A stretch of 64,000 nucleotides of DNA, from positions 1 through 64,000 of the forward strand of contig CBDAQW010000013.1 of NCBI GenBank assembly GCA_965199185.1. The letters are read 5' to 3'. Source of the DNA: Endozoicomonas sp965199185. GTDB taxonomy: Bacteria; Pseudomonadota; Gammaproteobacteria; Pseudomonadales; Endozoicomonadaceae. Positions 16,565-26,573 of the stretch are shown here, one piece after another. The translations under genes and the position numbers were made by a program. How positions within the stretch are numbered: the first letter of the stretch is position 1; every line of letters starts with the position of its first letter. The notes below the pieces were generated by a model. It made no database searches. It had not been told where the DNA came from and saw only the letters and a program-made list of their open reading frames with translations.

Positions 16565-18097
16565 TCAATTGGTTTGATATTTTTGGGTCGCTTTCAGGTT
16601 CAGCCAGGCGATCACTCCCACCATCAGGAAAATCAGTGTGGCGATCGCCGAGGCCAACCCGTAATCCTGACCATAGGAACCAAAAGCAATGCGGAAGGTG
16701 TAGCTGACCAAAATATCGGTGGTGCCTGCAGGCGTGGAGGCATTAATCATATCTGGTGCACCACTGGTGAGCAGGGCAATCAGCACCAGATTATTGAAGT
16801 TGAAAGCAAAGCTCGCAATCAGTAGCGGAATCAGCGGTTTGATCATCAGTGGAATAGTAATTTTGCTTAGATTCTGCCAGGGGGTTGCACCGTCAATAGC
16901 CGAGGCTTCATAGAGATCATCGGGAATACTTTTCAACAGCCCAATACAAAGAATCATCATGTAGGGGTAGCCCAACCAGGTGTTGACGATAATCACCATC
17001 GTTTTTGCCAGCAACTCATTACTGAACCATTCAGGCTTCACGCCAAAAAGGTAGTCCAGCAGCATATTGATTTCGCCAAAGTTCTGGTTAAACAGACCCC
17101 GAAAAATCAGAATGGAGATAAATGCAGGGACGGCATAAGGAAGAATCAACAACATCCGATAAATGCCATTACCTTTTAACGGTTCCCATTGCACCAGACA
17201 GGCCATCAGTAACCCGATAATCAATGTGAACACCACGGACAGCAGTGAAAAAGTCACTGTCCAGATAAAGATTTTCAGGAAAGGTCCCTGAATACCAGGG
17301 TCAGTCAACACCCGTGTGAAATTATCCCAGCCGTTATAGACAGTGAAGCCCGGTGCTATGCTGTTGCCTTCTTTATCAACGTAGAAGCCAGTTGTCATAT
17401 CGGGCGTGATCAACGATCCGGTGCGGGTATCCAGCAGTTTGTTGTTTTTCTCAAGCTGGTAAATGTTCTTGATCTGGCCAAACTTTCTAAGACTGGTCAT
17501 GGCAAGACTACTGCCATCCGGTAGCTGAATATCCAGCTGTTTCAGCGAGGCACGATGTTGTATGACATTCCGCATGGGCAACTCAGCGCCCGATGGTCTC
17601 GATGATGATACTGATGCTTCGACGCTGACCGGCTCGGCTTCTGCTTTAAATGCCTCCGTCACATAAAATTCATCCGAGTTTTTGCCCGGAAACAAAGCTA
17701 GCTGAAAATGAGCACCAGCCTGGTACATTTTGAAAGTAAAACTATCCCCTCCGGTTTTGTAGGTTTTGGCCAGATGAATATCACGCACCCTTTCCAGCGG
17801 TAACAGGTTGTTTGAACCAAAATTAGTAAAGGCGACATTGACTGTATAAAGCAAAGGAAACACGATAAAAGCGATCAAACCCAGCAGGCTGGGGTAAACA
17901 TAACGATAGTTATAGCCTTTTTTACTGACAAACACCCAGCTTCCAGCGGTAGCCAGCACCAGAACCAAAAGAGCAAAGGCCAGCTCACCCTTTGCATACA
18001 TCAGCGTGATGCCATACAGGAGAACCAGGTCGATGCCCCCGACAATGGAAAGAACTATCCACTTATCCCATTTAACCGGTGTTTTGGAAGCGTTCAT
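16565..18097 (-). CDS. malF: maltose/maltodextrin ABC transporter permease MalF
   Basis: Inner-membrane permease of 510 residues (E. coli 514). Three N-terminal membrane segments are followed by the large periplasmic P2 loop (about residues 95-270) that in E. coli holds the binding protein, then the permease core with the EAA loop YEASAIDGATPWQNLSKI. The C-terminus carries ILVSYTFRIAFG. It starts 11 bases after malE and ends 17 bases before malG. Confidence 0.96.
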   Translation of the reverse strand: MNASKTPVKWDKWIVLSIVGGIDLVLLYGITLMYAKGELAFALLVLVLATAGSWVFVSKKGYNYRYVYPSLLGLIAFIVFPLLYTVNVAFTNFGSNNLLPLERVRDIHLAKTYKTGGDSFTFKMYQAGAHFQLALFPGKNSDEFYVTEAFKAEAEPVSVEASVSSSRPSGAELPMRNVIQHRASLKQLDIQLPDGSSLAMTSLRKFGQIKNIYQLEKNNKLLDTRTGSLITPDMTTGFYVDKEGNSIAPGFTVYNGWDNFTRVLTDPGIQGPFLKIFIWTVTFSLLSVVFTLIIGLLMACLVQWEPLKGNGIYRMLLILPYAVPAFISILIFRGLFNQNFGEINMLLDYLFGVKPEWFSNELLAKTMVIIVNTWLGYPYMMILCIGLLKSIPDDLYEASAIDGATPWQNLSKITIPLMIKPLIPLLIASFAFNFNNLVLIALLTSGAPDMINASTPAGTTDILVSYTFRIAFGSYGQDYGLASAIATLIFLMVGVIAWLNLKATQKYQTN

Positions 18098-18108
18098 GGA
18101 TAGGATGC

Positions 18109-19332
18109 CTATTTGACGATCAGCTTGGCTGCATTATTCAGAGCGACGTCATAGCTCTGCTGCCCATTCGTGATAATGCGCAGAGCGGCATCCATCGCTG
18201 ACCAAAATTTCCCCATTTCCGGCACATTCGGCATGAGCAGACCCTGTTTTATATTTTGGTAGGTAGCGGCAATATTTGGATCTTTAGAAAATTCTTTCGT
18301 TAACTTGAGGTTTGCAACAGCACCCAGAGGAACATCGTCGTTTAATGTTTTAAGTCCATCTTCTGAAACCAGATAGTTCTCCAGAAACTCCTTGCTAAGG
18401 GATTTATTTGGGCTGGCGTTATTAATAGCGGCTCCCCAAACACCAACAAAAGGTCGTGCAGGCTTGCCGTTAATACTTGGAAGTGGGGCTACGCCAAAGT
18501 TGATTTTGTTCTTTTTCAGGTTCGCCCAAGCCCATGGTCCGGTAATCATCATGGCAGCGGTCTGATTGTTGAAACGTGATTCCATCTGGTTGTAATCAAC
18601 CTTGCGTAGAGTCACCCCCTGATCGATCAAATCAATTATCATTTGGGCACCTCTCATGGCACCTTTGTTATTAACTCCGGTATTTTTTACGTCATAACCT
18701 GCCGATGTTTTTTTGAAAACATAACCACCATCCGCAGCCAGAAACGGCATACTGAAATAGGGTTGGAGCTGATCCCACATAATGGTAGTTACACCTCTGT
18801 CCGCTTTTTGCCTCTGCTGTTTGGTGAGGTTAGGAGGGTAGATATTTTTCAGTTTTTTACTGAGCGAAAACATCTCTTCAAATGTGGCGGGAGGTTTTTT
18901 CAGAATATCCCGATTATAGATAAGACCAATAGCTTCCATGGAAACCGGGTAGCCATAAATTTTCCCATTGCTGCTCATTGCCTCCCACCCCATTTTATTG
19001 ATGCTCCTTTTTAATGAAGGGGAAGGATCAATAGAGGCAAGTAAGCCACTTCTCGCCCATTCGCCGTAACGATCATGTGCCCAGAAGACAATATCCGGGC
19101 CATTATTGGAGGCTGCCGCCTGTTGAAAACGATCTGTCAGATTTTCTGGTGTTTCAACCTTCACTTTTATTCCGTAGTCATCTGTAAACTGTTTGCCCAC
19201 TTCACGAATGCCGTCATCAGCTTTATCACTTCCTACCCATATCACCAGCTCATTTTCATCAAAGGCAAAAGTAGACACTGCGAAGGAAAAAAACAGTGTA
19301 GACAATAGAGCACGATTTAGTATCCTGAGCAT
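18109..19332 (-). CDS. malE: periplasmic maltose/maltodextrin-binding protein MalE
   Basis: Substrate-binding protein delivering maltodextrins to MalFGK. The signal peptide (residues 1-23, ending FAVSTFA) is followed by FDENELVIWVGSDKADDGI, which parallels the E. coli mature start. Ligand-site aromatics are seen in GPWAWANLKKNKINFGVAPLP and in the C-terminal MPNVPEMGKFWSAMDAALR helix. It is 407 residues against 396 in E. coli. First gene of the leftward mal operon, divergent from glgP. Confidence 0.96.
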   Translation of the reverse strand: MLRILNRALLSTLFFSFAVSTFAFDENELVIWVGSDKADDGIREVGKQFTDDYGIKVKVETPENLTDRFQQAAASNNGPDIVFWAHDRYGEWARSGLLASIDPSPSLKRSINKMGWEAMSSNGKIYGYPVSMEAIGLIYNRDILKKPPATFEEMFSLSKKLKNIYPPNLTKQQRQKADRGVTTIMWDQLQPYFSMPFLAADGGYVFKKTSAGYDVKNTGVNNKGAMRGAQMIIDLIDQGVTLRKVDYNQMESRFNNQTAAMMITGPWAWANLKKNKINFGVAPLPSINGKPARPFVGVWGAAINNASPNKSLSKEFLENYLVSEDGLKTLNDDVPLGAVANLKLTKEFSKDPNIAATYQNIKQGLLMPNVPEMGKFWSAMDAALRIITNGQQSYDVALNNAAKLIVK

Positions 19333-19630
19333 AAGGATAAGCTCCTGAGTTATGGCAAAAAAAACGCCAGCTATGATGCGGGCACTGAGCTATTTAAATC
19401 AACCATTGTCTATTTCGATGTTGTTCTATCTAATTATTTTTTAATTACTTAAATAAAAGAAATGGTTTTTTTTATAACTTACACCTAAATTCTATTTAAA
19501 ATTTATAATCCAAAACCATAAAGATGGATTTCGTCGTTTATTTACTCTTTTTAAAAATGACTTTTATCGATCAGCAACTATAACTATGTGATCGGGTCAT
19601 TTTTGTAATAGTTTCACAGAGAGTGTGAAC
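19333..19630. promoter_or_regulatory. divergent promoter region between malE and glgP
   Basis: About 300 AT-rich bases serving both the leftward mal operon and the rightward glg operon. A CRP-like half site with a short spacer is at about 19587-19600 (TGTGATCGGGTCAT), but it is one base short of the consensus spacing, so I give it little weight. No certain MalT box was seen. Confidence 0.45.
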
Positions 19631-22087
19631 ATGAGCAGAGTTAACGTCGATCTGAATGTTGTCCACGGTCTTAAGGCTAGCCAGATTGAAAATGCCATTC
19701 GTCATCACCTGGAAATATCTCTTGGCATCATGGCATCGGATGCGACGCCCACTGATATATGGGAAGCAGTCAGCTTATTTGTGTTAGACATTAACCTTGA
19801 GCGCATTCATCAAGGGCGAACTTCAGAAAAAACGACCAATACCCATCATTCAAGAAAGGTGAGTTATCTTTCCCTTGAGTTTCTGATTGGTCGCCTGCTG
19901 GGTGACAATCTGCAAAATATTGGCTTGTACGCTGAAACAGAAAAAGCGGTGGCCAACCTTGGGGCAGAGTTTGCCGACGTGCTGGAGTCAGAAACTGATC
20001 CGGCTCTCGGAAATGGTGGTTTAGGTCGTTTGGCCGCCTGTTTTATGGATTCACTGACTACATTAAACATCCCAGCGGTTGGCTACGGCATTAACCACCG
20101 GTTTGGTCTTTTCAAGCAGGCATTTGAAGGTGGAAAACAGCTAGAGATGCCTGATGCCTGGCGGGAATACAGTTACCCCTGGGGAACAGCACGACCCGCT
20201 TATCGTCAGAAAATCAAACTATACGGCAGTGTATCTGAGCAGGCAGGCAGGGCGGTCTGGAAAGATGCCCTTGAGCTTGAGGGTATTCCCTGGGATATAC
20301 CGGTGACCGGCTACAACACCGCTCATGTCAATATCCTTCGTTTATGGGAAGGCAAAGCATTAAATGGTTTTGATCTCGATAGTTTTGATCAAGGGCGTTA
20401 CCTGGATGCACGACACCATGAGATTGTTGCAGAAAATCTCACTCAGGTACTTTACCCCAATGATAATCATCCGGAAGGTAATGAACTCAGGTTGATTCAA
20501 CAATATTTCTTTGTCGCCTGCTCTCTCGCTGATTTGGTCAATGATCACCGAAAAAATGGTGAAAGCTGGAACCGTTTTGCTGAAAAAAATGCTATTCAGT
20601 TAAACGACACGCACCCAGCTATCGCAGTGCCCGAATTTCTGCGTATTTTAATGGACGACGAGGGCATAGCTTTCCTTGATGCTCTGAATATTTGCCGGAG
20701 AGTATTCTGCTACACCAATCATACTTTACTTCCTGAAGCACTGGAAAAGTGGCCGCAGCAGTTGATTTCCAGAGTTCTGCCACGGCATATGCAGCTGATT
20801 CATATGATTAACCACCATTTTCTTCACCATGAATTGCAGGATTTCTGGCCGGATAATCACCAAATGAAACGTAAGCTATCCATCATTGAAGAGCCTGGTG
20901 ATAATGGGGGCGCTCAGATGGTTCGAATGGCTTATCTTTCCGTCGTGGGCAGTAACAAGGTGAACGGTGTTGCCGCTTTGCATTCACGGTTAGTGCAGGA
21001 AAATCTGTTTCCAGAATTTCACCGGATGTGGCCGGATAAGATTACCAATGTCACTAATGGTGTTACACCCAGACGCTGGCTGGCTCATTGTAATCCTGAG
21101 CTGGCTGCGCTAATTGATCAGAATATTAAGGGTGACTGGCGGGCAGAACTCAGTTTGTTATCGGGTGTTAAAAAACTGGCTGATAACCGCGACTTTCAAA
21201 AACAGTATGCTGCGATAAAACTGAACAACAAACGAAGATTAGCCGATGTTATTAGCCAGCTGTGCGGTATCACTGTCAATCCTGAAGCTATCTTTGATGT
21301 CCAGATAAAACGTCTCCATGAGTATAAACGCCAGCAACTGAACCTCTTGCATATCATGGCGGTTTATCGTCGCCTATTGATTAACCCGGATTTAGATGTG
21401 CCACCAAGAGTATTCATCTTTGGTGCCAAGGCTGCCCCCGGTTATCGGGTAGCAAAAGTGATTATTCACGCCATTAACCGGCTGGCAGACAGAGTGAATA
21501 ATGATCGGAGAATTCAGGATAAACTGAAAATAGTTTTTCTGCCCAATTACCGTGTCACTCTGGCAGAAAAAATTATTCCTGCTGCCGATGTGTCTGAACA
21601 GATTTCTACGGCGGGGTTTGAAGCGTCCGGCACCGGCAATATGAAGATGGCGCTTAATGGTGCGCTGACCATTGGTACTCTTGATGGCGCCAATGTAGAG
21701 ATTGCCGAAGAAGTAGGTGATGAAAATATATTTATATTCGGCAAAACCGTAGAAGAAGTAGAAGCCCTGCATGCAGGGCACTACGACCCCAGAAGCATCT
21801 ATGAGAATCACGAAGAGATTAAGGCTGTCATAGATTGGCTGGCTTCAGGCGATCTGACACCAGAAGAACCCGAAGCCTTTCAACCCTTGGTGGATTCTCT
21901 GCTTAATTCAGACTTCTTCTTAACACTGCCAGACTATCAGGCATACAGTGATACCCACGAGCGTATTATTGACACTTGGCGCAATCCTCACCGTTGGTGG
22001 CGCATGGCAATTATTAATACGGCTTCGGTAGGTAAGTTCTCGTCTGATCGGTCTATTCAGGATTATTGTCGGTTTATCTGGAAGTAG
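19631..22087 (+). CDS. glgP: glycogen/maltodextrin phosphorylase
   Basis: PLP enzyme releasing glucose-1-phosphate from alpha-1,4-glucans. It has 818 residues. The PLP lysine motif EASGTGNMKMALNGALTIG is intact near residue 665, with LGNGGLGRLAACFMDS and KRLHEYKRQQLN also conserved. Start: ATG 19631 is preferred to GTG 19625 two codons earlier. As first gene of the glg block and divergent from malE it could be called MalP or GlgP; both act on the same bonds, and the sequence alone does not settle which substrate it prefers. Confidence 0.95.
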   Translation: MSRVNVDLNVVHGLKASQIENAIRHHLEISLGIMASDATPTDIWEAVSLFVLDINLERIHQGRTSEKTTNTHHSRKVSYLSLEFLIGRLLGDNLQNIGLYAETEKAVANLGAEFADVLESETDPALGNGGLGRLAACFMDSLTTLNIPAVGYGINHRFGLFKQAFEGGKQLEMPDAWREYSYPWGTARPAYRQKIKLYGSVSEQAGRAVWKDALELEGIPWDIPVTGYNTAHVNILRLWEGKALNGFDLDSFDQGRYLDARHHEIVAENLTQVLYPNDNHPEGNELRLIQQYFFVACSLADLVNDHRKNGESWNRFAEKNAIQLNDTHPAIAVPEFLRILMDDEGIAFLDALNICRRVFCYTNHTLLPEALEKWPQQLISRVLPRHMQLIHMINHHFLHHELQDFWPDNHQMKRKLSIIEEPGDNGGAQMVRMAYLSVVGSNKVNGVAALHSRLVQENLFPEFHRMWPDKITNVTNGVTPRRWLAHCNPELAALIDQNIKGDWRAELSLLSGVKKLADNRDFQKQYAAIKLNNKRRLADVISQLCGITVNPEAIFDVQIKRLHEYKRQQLNLLHIMAVYRRLLINPDLDVPPRVFIFGAKAAPGYRVAKVIIHAINRLADRVNNDRRIQDKLKIVFLPNYRVTLAEKIIPAADVSEQISTAGFEASGTGNMKMALNGALTIGTLDGANVEIAEEVGDENIFIFGKTVEEVEALHAGHYDPRSIYENHEEIKAVIDWLASGDLTPEEPEAFQPLVDSLLNSDFFLTLPDYQAYSDTHERIIDTWRNPHRWWRMAIINTASVGKFSSDRSIQDYCRFIWK

Positions 22088-22236
22088 ACGACAATGTTAT
22101 CTGTACAGAGTGGATTGCACAGTAAGTTACAAAGTGTTGCCTTGAGTCAGTAATAGTCTCTGCTAACCAGTTGAACTGGTTGAGGAACTCTTTATCATTC
22201 AGCCGCAGACGACATCAAAAGTTTTATCTCAGGCTA

Positions 22237-24387
22237 ATGACAGACACTACGAATCCGACTATTTTACCGACAAACTCGGGAACCCGTCAGCATCTAGGTG
22301 CTCATTTTGTTCACCAAAATATGCAGAAAACCACTGCCTCCGAAGCAGAAGGGGTAAGCTTTGCAGTTTATGCACCAGATGCTGACACCGTTTTATTGTG
22401 CCTGTTTAATCATCAGCAGCAAGAAACCCGTCTGCCTATGAAAAAAGGGCTCAATGGTGTCTGGCAATTGCTGATTCAGGGTATTACAGAAGGTCAGCAG
22501 TACGGCTATCGGGCAGATGGTCAATGGAGTCCGGATGAAGGGCTGCGATTTAACATCAACAAGCTTCTTATGGATCCTTACGCCAGAGAGATCAAAGGCA
22601 AAGTCAACTGGCGCCGTGATTTGTACGACTACAGCGGCAACAATCGCCGCGAGTGGGTTATTAACACATCAGACAATCAGCATCTGATGCCAAAGTCCGT
22701 TGTACGTTCTGATGAATTTGACTGGCAGAATACTCCCAAGCCTGAAAAGCTGGATCATGGCGAAGTCATCTATGAAACCCACCTGAAAGGATTTACCAAA
22801 ACCCACCCTGATATTCCTGCCGATATCAGAGGAACCTATCTTGGGCTCTGCCATCCTGTTGCTATCAATTATCTGAAGGCCATGGGAATCAATACGGTTG
22901 AGCTAATGCCAGTGACCAGTTTTGTCAGTGAAGCCAGGTTGGGCAAGCTGGGTCTGAAAAATTACTGGGGTTACAATCCGCTGTGTATGATGGCTCCGGA
23001 ACCTTCTTATGCCGTTGCTGATCCGGTTAAAGAGTTAAAAACACTGGTTCGCGAACTGCACAAAGCCAGTATTCGGGTGGTGATGGATGTAGTATTTAAT
23101 CACACTTGCGAAGCGGGTTCTGACGGCCCTGTTCTCAGTCTGAGAGGCCTGGCTGAAAAAGAATATTATCTGCTGGATCATTACGATGGACACCTCCAGC
23201 CTGCAAACTACAGCGGTTGTGGTAATACACTTAATTACGACTCCCCTCAAACTACACGACTATTGATGGATAGTTTGAGGTATTGGGTTGAGGAATATCA
23301 TATTGATGGTTTCCGCTTTGATCTGGCACCGACCATGGCGCGCCGCCATCGTCATTTTGACCCTCACAGTGCTTTCTTTCAGGCAGTCCATCAGGACCCG
23401 GTATTGTCTCAATGCCAAATGATTGCAGAGCCTTGGGATCTGGGGCCAGACGGTTATCGTTTAAGTGGTTTTCCACAAGGCTGGCAGGAATGGAATGACC
23501 GCTACCGTGATGGCGTTCGGGCATTCTGGCGCGGCAACCTTGAGCAACAAGTCGATCTTGCCTGGCGCATGGTTGGTTCCAGTGATCTGTTCCCCGGCAA
23601 TCGCCCTCTTGGCAGCATTAACTATATTTGCAGCCACGACGGGTTCACCATGAACGACCTGGTGTCTTACGAACATAGACATAATCTCGCTAATGGAGAA
23701 AATAACAGGGATGGTGATCAACACAATCTGTCCTGGAATTTTGGTGTAGAAGGCAGTTCCGACGCCCCTGAAATTATCGAAAAACGATTAAGAGCCAGGC
23801 GAAATCTGTTTACAACGCTGCTGTTATCCCGAGGAACGCCTATGTTTCTCGCGGGCGATGAGTTTGGTAACGGGCAGCATGGCAATAACAATACCTATTG
23901 TCAGGATAACTCTGTGGGTTGGCTGGACTGGGAGGCTATGAAAAGTAGTAAGCCGGGATCGTCATTACAGGTCTTTGTAGCGGAGCTTATCCAGTTCAGG
24001 AAAAAATACCAGGTACTGGCCAGTTATATCCATGATGATGCAGGTCATATCGTTTATCCGACGCACGACTGGTTCAGTCTGACCGGAAACTGTATTGATG
24101 CCAGAAATTTACCGGAATATAAAGATGGTTGTTTGGGTGTGCGTTTGCGTTTTGAAAACAACCTGCATCCGGCATTGATTATTCTGATTAATAACTCTGA
24201 CAAAAAGCAGCGATTCCACTTCCCGGAACTGACTCAAAAAGTCGATCAACAGTTTTCATGGCAGCGCGTTTTGTCGACGAGTGAACCAAACTTCTTTGAA
24301 CGTGAAGTTGTGCTTAATTATGGTTGGCTTGATGTGAATCACAACAGTATTTCAGTCATAGAAGAACAGTTACTGTCGCAATTCTGA
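22237..24387 (+). CDS. glgX: glycogen debranching enzyme GlgX
   Basis: GH13 isoamylase-type enzyme that hydrolyses alpha-1,6 branches left after phosphorylase. An N-terminal CBM48 (about residues 30-120: LGAHF, VSFAVYAPDADTVLLCLF) is followed by the GH13 barrel: VVFNHT, nucleophile DGFRFDLAPTM, acid/base IAEPWD and ICSHDGFTMNDLVSYEHRHN. The start is uncertain: ATG 22237 (MTDTTNPT) fits the family better than the upstream TTG at 22171 and gives 716 residues. It lies 149 bases after glgP. Confidence 0.93.
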   Translation: MTDTTNPTILPTNSGTRQHLGAHFVHQNMQKTTASEAEGVSFAVYAPDADTVLLCLFNHQQQETRLPMKKGLNGVWQLLIQGITEGQQYGYRADGQWSPDEGLRFNINKLLMDPYAREIKGKVNWRRDLYDYSGNNRREWVINTSDNQHLMPKSVVRSDEFDWQNTPKPEKLDHGEVIYETHLKGFTKTHPDIPADIRGTYLGLCHPVAINYLKAMGINTVELMPVTSFVSEARLGKLGLKNYWGYNPLCMMAPEPSYAVADPVKELKTLVRELHKASIRVVMDVVFNHTCEAGSDGPVLSLRGLAEKEYYLLDHYDGHLQPANYSGCGNTLNYDSPQTTRLLMDSLRYWVEEYHIDGFRFDLAPTMARRHRHFDPHSAFFQAVHQDPVLSQCQMIAEPWDLGPDGYRLSGFPQGWQEWNDRYRDGVRAFWRGNLEQQVDLAWRMVGSSDLFPGNRPLGSINYICSHDGFTMNDLVSYEHRHNLANGENNRDGDQHNLSWNFGVEGSSDAPEIIEKRLRARRNLFTTLLLSRGTPMFLAGDEFGNGQHGNNNTYCQDNSVGWLDWEAMKSSKPGSSLQVFVAELIQFRKKYQVLASYIHDDAGHIVYPTHDWFSLTGNCIDARNLPEYKDGCLGVRLRFENNLHPALIILINNSDKKQRFHFPELTQKVDQQFSWQRVLSTSEPNFFEREVVLNYGWLDVNHNSISVIEEQLLSQF

Positions 24388-24591
24388 GGAAAAATGAAAA
24401 TCGGAAAAAAATACATTGACAGTAATGACATAACGGTTATTCACAGTGTATCTTAGAGCGAATTTTCAGAAGGCCACTGAATAATACTGATTGTTTTGTG
24501 GTCAGTTATTTGTATCCGTCGCAGTTTAAAGTGCTTGCGCAAAGTGGGCAATGACTGCGGCAGATGTTTGGGCTGTTCAGAGAACTCCACT

Positions 24592-26235
24592 ATGCATCCA
24601 TTAGCAGGTCAACCTGCCACTGAAGATATGCTGGCCAATATTCCACGCCTGGTCAGTGACTACTACTCAATCAGCCCTAACCCTGAAATGGCTGCCCAGC
24701 GTGTTTCTTTTGGTACTTCAGGTCATCGTGGTACGTCTTCCGCAGCCTCCTTTAATGAAGCTCACATTCTCAGTATTAGTCAGGCTATCTGTGAGTATCG
24801 CCACCAACAGGGTATCACTGGCCCCATGTTTGTTGGCATGGATACCCACGCACTTTCTGAGCCTGCGCTTATCAGTGCTGTGGAAGTATTTGCGGCTAAT
24901 GATGTTCAGGTGATGATACAGAAGGGTCGTGGTTATACTCCGACACCAGTGATCTCACACGCCATTGTCTCTCATAACCGTGAGAATGATGTGCTAGCCG
25001 ATGGTGTCGTGATTACACCATCTCATAACCCACCGGAAGATGGCGGTTTTAAATACAACCCTCCTCATGGTGGTCCGGCGGGTACAGATATTACCGGATG
25101 GGTTGAAGAAAGAGCGAATCAGCTAATTACTGATGGCTTGCAAGGCATTAAACGCATGTCGTTTAAAGAAGCTCTGCAAACACCACAGGTGAATGAATAC
25201 GATTACATCACACCTTATGTCAACGACCTGGATAAGGTCATTGATATGCAAGTCATTGCCGAAGCCGGACTGAAAATAGGTGTAGACCCTATGGGCGGTT
25301 CAGGTATTTATTTTTGGGAACCAATTGCCAAACACTATGGCCTGAATCTGGAACTGGTCAGTAAGACAGTAGATCCGACTTTCTCATTCATGCGCGTGGA
25401 TAAAGACGGCAAAATCCGGATGGATTGTTCATCCTCTGCTGCCATGGCTGGCCTGATCGATCTAAAAGACGACTATGATATTGCGTTTGGTAACGACCCG
25501 GACTTTGACCGCCACGGCATTGTCACTCGTAGCAGCGGCTTGATGAATCCAAATCACTATCTGGCCGTGGCTATCAATTATCTTTATCGCAATCGTCCAC
25601 AATGGTCAAAAGATGCAAAGATCGGTAAAACCCTGGTCTCTAGCGCCATGATTGACCGGGTTGCCAACGGTCTTGGCCGTGAAATGTCGGAGGTGCCGGT
25701 TGGCTTTAAATGGTTTGTTGATGGTCTGGCAAAAGGGTCTATGGCCTTTGGTGGCGAAGAAAGCGCTGGGGCTTCTTTTTTGCGCCATGACGGTCAAACC
25801 TGGTGTACAGATAAAGACGGTTTTATCCTGGCGCTGCTGGCGGCAGAAATTACCGCGGTGACCGGTAAAGATCCCGGCGAACATTATCAGGATCTGGTCG
25901 CACAATACGGTGCGCCCGTTTATGATCGAATCCAGGCAGAAGCCAACACTGAACAGAAAAAAATTCTGTCTGCCCTGAGCCCGGAGCAAGTAACGGCTGA
26001 CACTCTGGCTGGCGATAAAATTATTGCCCGGTTAACGCACGCTCCCGGCAACGGTGCTGCCATTGGCGGCCTGAAAATCGTCACCGAGCGGGGCTGGTTT
26101 GCTGCACGCCCTTCGGGGACAGAAGCGGTCTACAAGATTTATGCAGAAAGCTTTGAAGGTAAAGAACATCTGAAATTGATTCAGCAGGAAGCTCAGTCAA
26201 TTGTTGCAGATGTATTTAAGGCTAACGAAGTCTAA
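24592..26235 (+). CDS. pgm: phosphoglucomutase (alpha-D-glucose)
   Basis: Interconverts glucose-1-phosphate and glucose-6-phosphate, linking glycogen to glycolysis. It has 547 residues (E. coli Pgm 546). The phosphoserine loop is TPSHNPPEDGGFKYNPP, the metal loop GNDPDFDRHGI, the sugar loop GGEESAGASF and the phosphate-binding end RPSGTEAVYKIYAES. Start: ATG 24592 begins the conserved MHPLAGQPA; the frame is open 96 bases further upstream. The 204-base gap to glgX may hold its own promoter. Confidence 0.96.
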   Translation: MHPLAGQPATEDMLANIPRLVSDYYSISPNPEMAAQRVSFGTSGHRGTSSAASFNEAHILSISQAICEYRHQQGITGPMFVGMDTHALSEPALISAVEVFAANDVQVMIQKGRGYTPTPVISHAIVSHNRENDVLADGVVITPSHNPPEDGGFKYNPPHGGPAGTDITGWVEERANQLITDGLQGIKRMSFKEALQTPQVNEYDYITPYVNDLDKVIDMQVIAEAGLKIGVDPMGGSGIYFWEPIAKHYGLNLELVSKTVDPTFSFMRVDKDGKIRMDCSSSAAMAGLIDLKDDYDIAFGNDPDFDRHGIVTRSSGLMNPNHYLAVAINYLYRNRPQWSKDAKIGKTLVSSAMIDRVANGLGREMSEVPVGFKWFVDGLAKGSMAFGGEESAGASFLRHDGQTWCTDKDGFILALLAAEITAVTGKDPGEHYQDLVAQYGAPVYDRIQAEANTEQKKILSALSPEQVTADTLAGDKIIARLTHAPGNGAAIGGLKIVTERGWFAARPSGTEAVYKIYAESFEGKEHLKLIQQEAQSIVADVFKANEV

Positions 26236-26257
26236 GGGTGGTGGCAGTTTAGAAATT

Positions 26258-26345
26258 ACCACCGTTCATCCTGAGTCTGTCGCAGTGCTTGTGCAGCACC
26301 CTTCGACAGGCTCAGGATGAACGGAGTTTTTGGTGGTTTTTTATC
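26258..26345. repeat. long hairpin repeat after pgm (dispersed repeat family 2)
   Basis: The sequence CCGTTCATCCTGAG...CTCAGGATGAACGG forms a stem with about 20-base arms (26267-26322), flanked by ACCACC and GGTGGT that extend the stem, then a T-run. It can act as the pgm terminator. Related copies lie at about 31659-31735 and, inverted in part, at 34512-34567. The remaining gap to glgC (26346-26573) shows no gene. Confidence 0.75.
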
Positions 26346-26573
26346 TGCTACTCCCCTAAGTAGCGTCTGAAAACGACTCTCATCCTCTTTATACCTTGTC
26401 GGATTTTGTATCAGCGAACTCCGGCACAGGGTTCCGGATTTTATAGGCCGACGTCCGACCGGCAAGAGCAAAACGAGAAGTAAACGTCAGTCAGCTTCTT
26501 TATCGCATAATAATTCAAATTAAACATCAGGAATGGTGTTTTTTAGTTTTTAACTTTAATAGGGGGGAGTGCT

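Noticed and set aside
19587..19602. Possible CRP site before glgP (TGTGATCGGGTCAT)
   Set aside because: The spacing between half-sites is five, not six, and the second half is incomplete; mentioned only as weak.
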